Shown: positions 4,893-5,084 of the stretch, in pieces
Numbering within the stretch: the stretch's first letter is position 1
Layout of the letters: every line of letters starts with the position of its first letter
NCBI GenBank assembly: GCA_025454125.1
Contig: JALOPA010000281.1
Span: 1 to 5,084, forward strand
DNA length: 5,084 bases
Reading direction: 5' to 3'
Source: Thermodesulfobacteriota bacterium
GTDB lineage: Bacteria; Desulfobacterota; DSM-4660; Desulfatiglandales; HGW-15
Position numbers and translations under genes: made by a program
Notes under the pieces: generated by a model
Told to the model about the DNA's origin: nothing
The model's input: the letters and a program-made list of their open reading frames with translations, nothing else
Database searches by the model: none

Positions 4893-5084
4893 ATGGCAAC
4901 CAAGCTCAAGGATTTCAACAAAGCGCTGGAGATCGGCCGTCCGCCGAACATCGTCAAGCTCTTTCCAAATTCGAGGGCGCTGCTGGTGAGCGGCAAGGTG
5001 ATCGACCGGGCCATGATCGCCAAGGGCAAGGCCATGGCCATCGCCGCCAACGCCCGCAACCGCTTCGTCATCTATGGGGCGCTC
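4893..5084 (+). CDS. Class II fructose-bisphosphate aldolase-like protein, N-terminal 64 residues (3' end outside window)
   Basis: The frame is open to the right edge and gives 64 residues with normal codon use, beginning M-A-T-K-L-K-D-F. The segment with R-P-P-N-I-V-K-L-F-P-N-S, then G-K-V-I-D-R-A-M-I-A-K-G and A-I-A-A-N-A-R-N-R-F-V-I, resembles from memory the start of a class II fructose-bisphosphate aldolase group found in Desulfobacterota. Those enzymes split or form fructose-1,6-bisphosphate in glycolysis and gluconeogenesis with a divalent metal. The zinc-binding histidines and catalytic residues lie beyond the window, so the function is not proven here. There is no signal peptide, which suggests a cytoplasmic protein. 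The start is fixed by AGGAG seven bases upstream. The likely promoter is at 4370-4398, separated from the gene by the inverted-repeat element. That this is a real gene is much surer than its name. Confidence 0.6.
   Translation, partial: MATKLKDFNKALEIGRPPNIVKLFPNSRALLVSGKVIDRAMIAKGKAMAIAANARNRFVIYGAL

Overview
The window looks like chromosomal DNA of a GC-rich anaerobe, most likely a member of the Desulfobacterota (sulfate-reducing or syntrophic former Deltaproteobacteria). This is an inference from three things: a molybdopterin enzyme paired with a four-cluster ferredoxin subunit, a PpiD-like periplasmic folding factor, and a dense set of palindromic intergenic repeats of kinds I associate with that group. 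No RNA gene, CRISPR array or transposase gene is visible.

Layout: (1) Bases 1-911, + strand: the C-terminal part of a PpiD/SurA-like peptidyl-prolyl isomerase, cut by the left edge. (2) Bases 912-1360: non-coding and repeat-rich, with a 16-base tandem repeat, several hairpins, a degenerate copy of a 'GTTGCTC-AAAAA' element and a palindromic REP-like cluster. (3) Bases 1361-3969, - strand: a compact two-gene operon, a 720-residue molybdopterin oxidoreductase catalytic subunit followed by a 149-residue subunit with four [4Fe-4S] motifs. The two genes overlap by four bases (ATGA). Neither has a visible export signal or membrane segment, so a soluble cytoplasmic complex is the simplest reading. 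(4) Bases 3970-4892: a second non-coding stretch built almost wholly from repeats. It holds a 145-base nested inverted repeat upstream of the operon, a REP-like cluster, a good sigma-70 type promoter facing right, and a ~414-base element with long inverted ends. (5) Bases 4893-5084, + strand: the first 64 codons of a gene that resembles a class II fructose-bisphosphate aldolase, cut by the right edge.

How it works together: the molybdoenzyme takes or gives electrons at its Mo-bisPGD centre through one [4Fe-4S] cluster to the ferredoxin-like subunit. Its fold resembles the acetylene hydratase / catechol dehydroxylase side of the family, with Cys153 as the probable Mo ligand. The substrate cannot be read from the sequence. 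The operon runs opposite to both flanking genes and is embedded in repeats, so it looks like an accessory insertion between two housekeeping genes. The most striking non-coding feature is the ~414-base inverted-repeat element, which appears to have inserted between a promoter (4370-4398) and the aldolase gene. It carries hairpins with T-runs and a boxA-like motif at each end.
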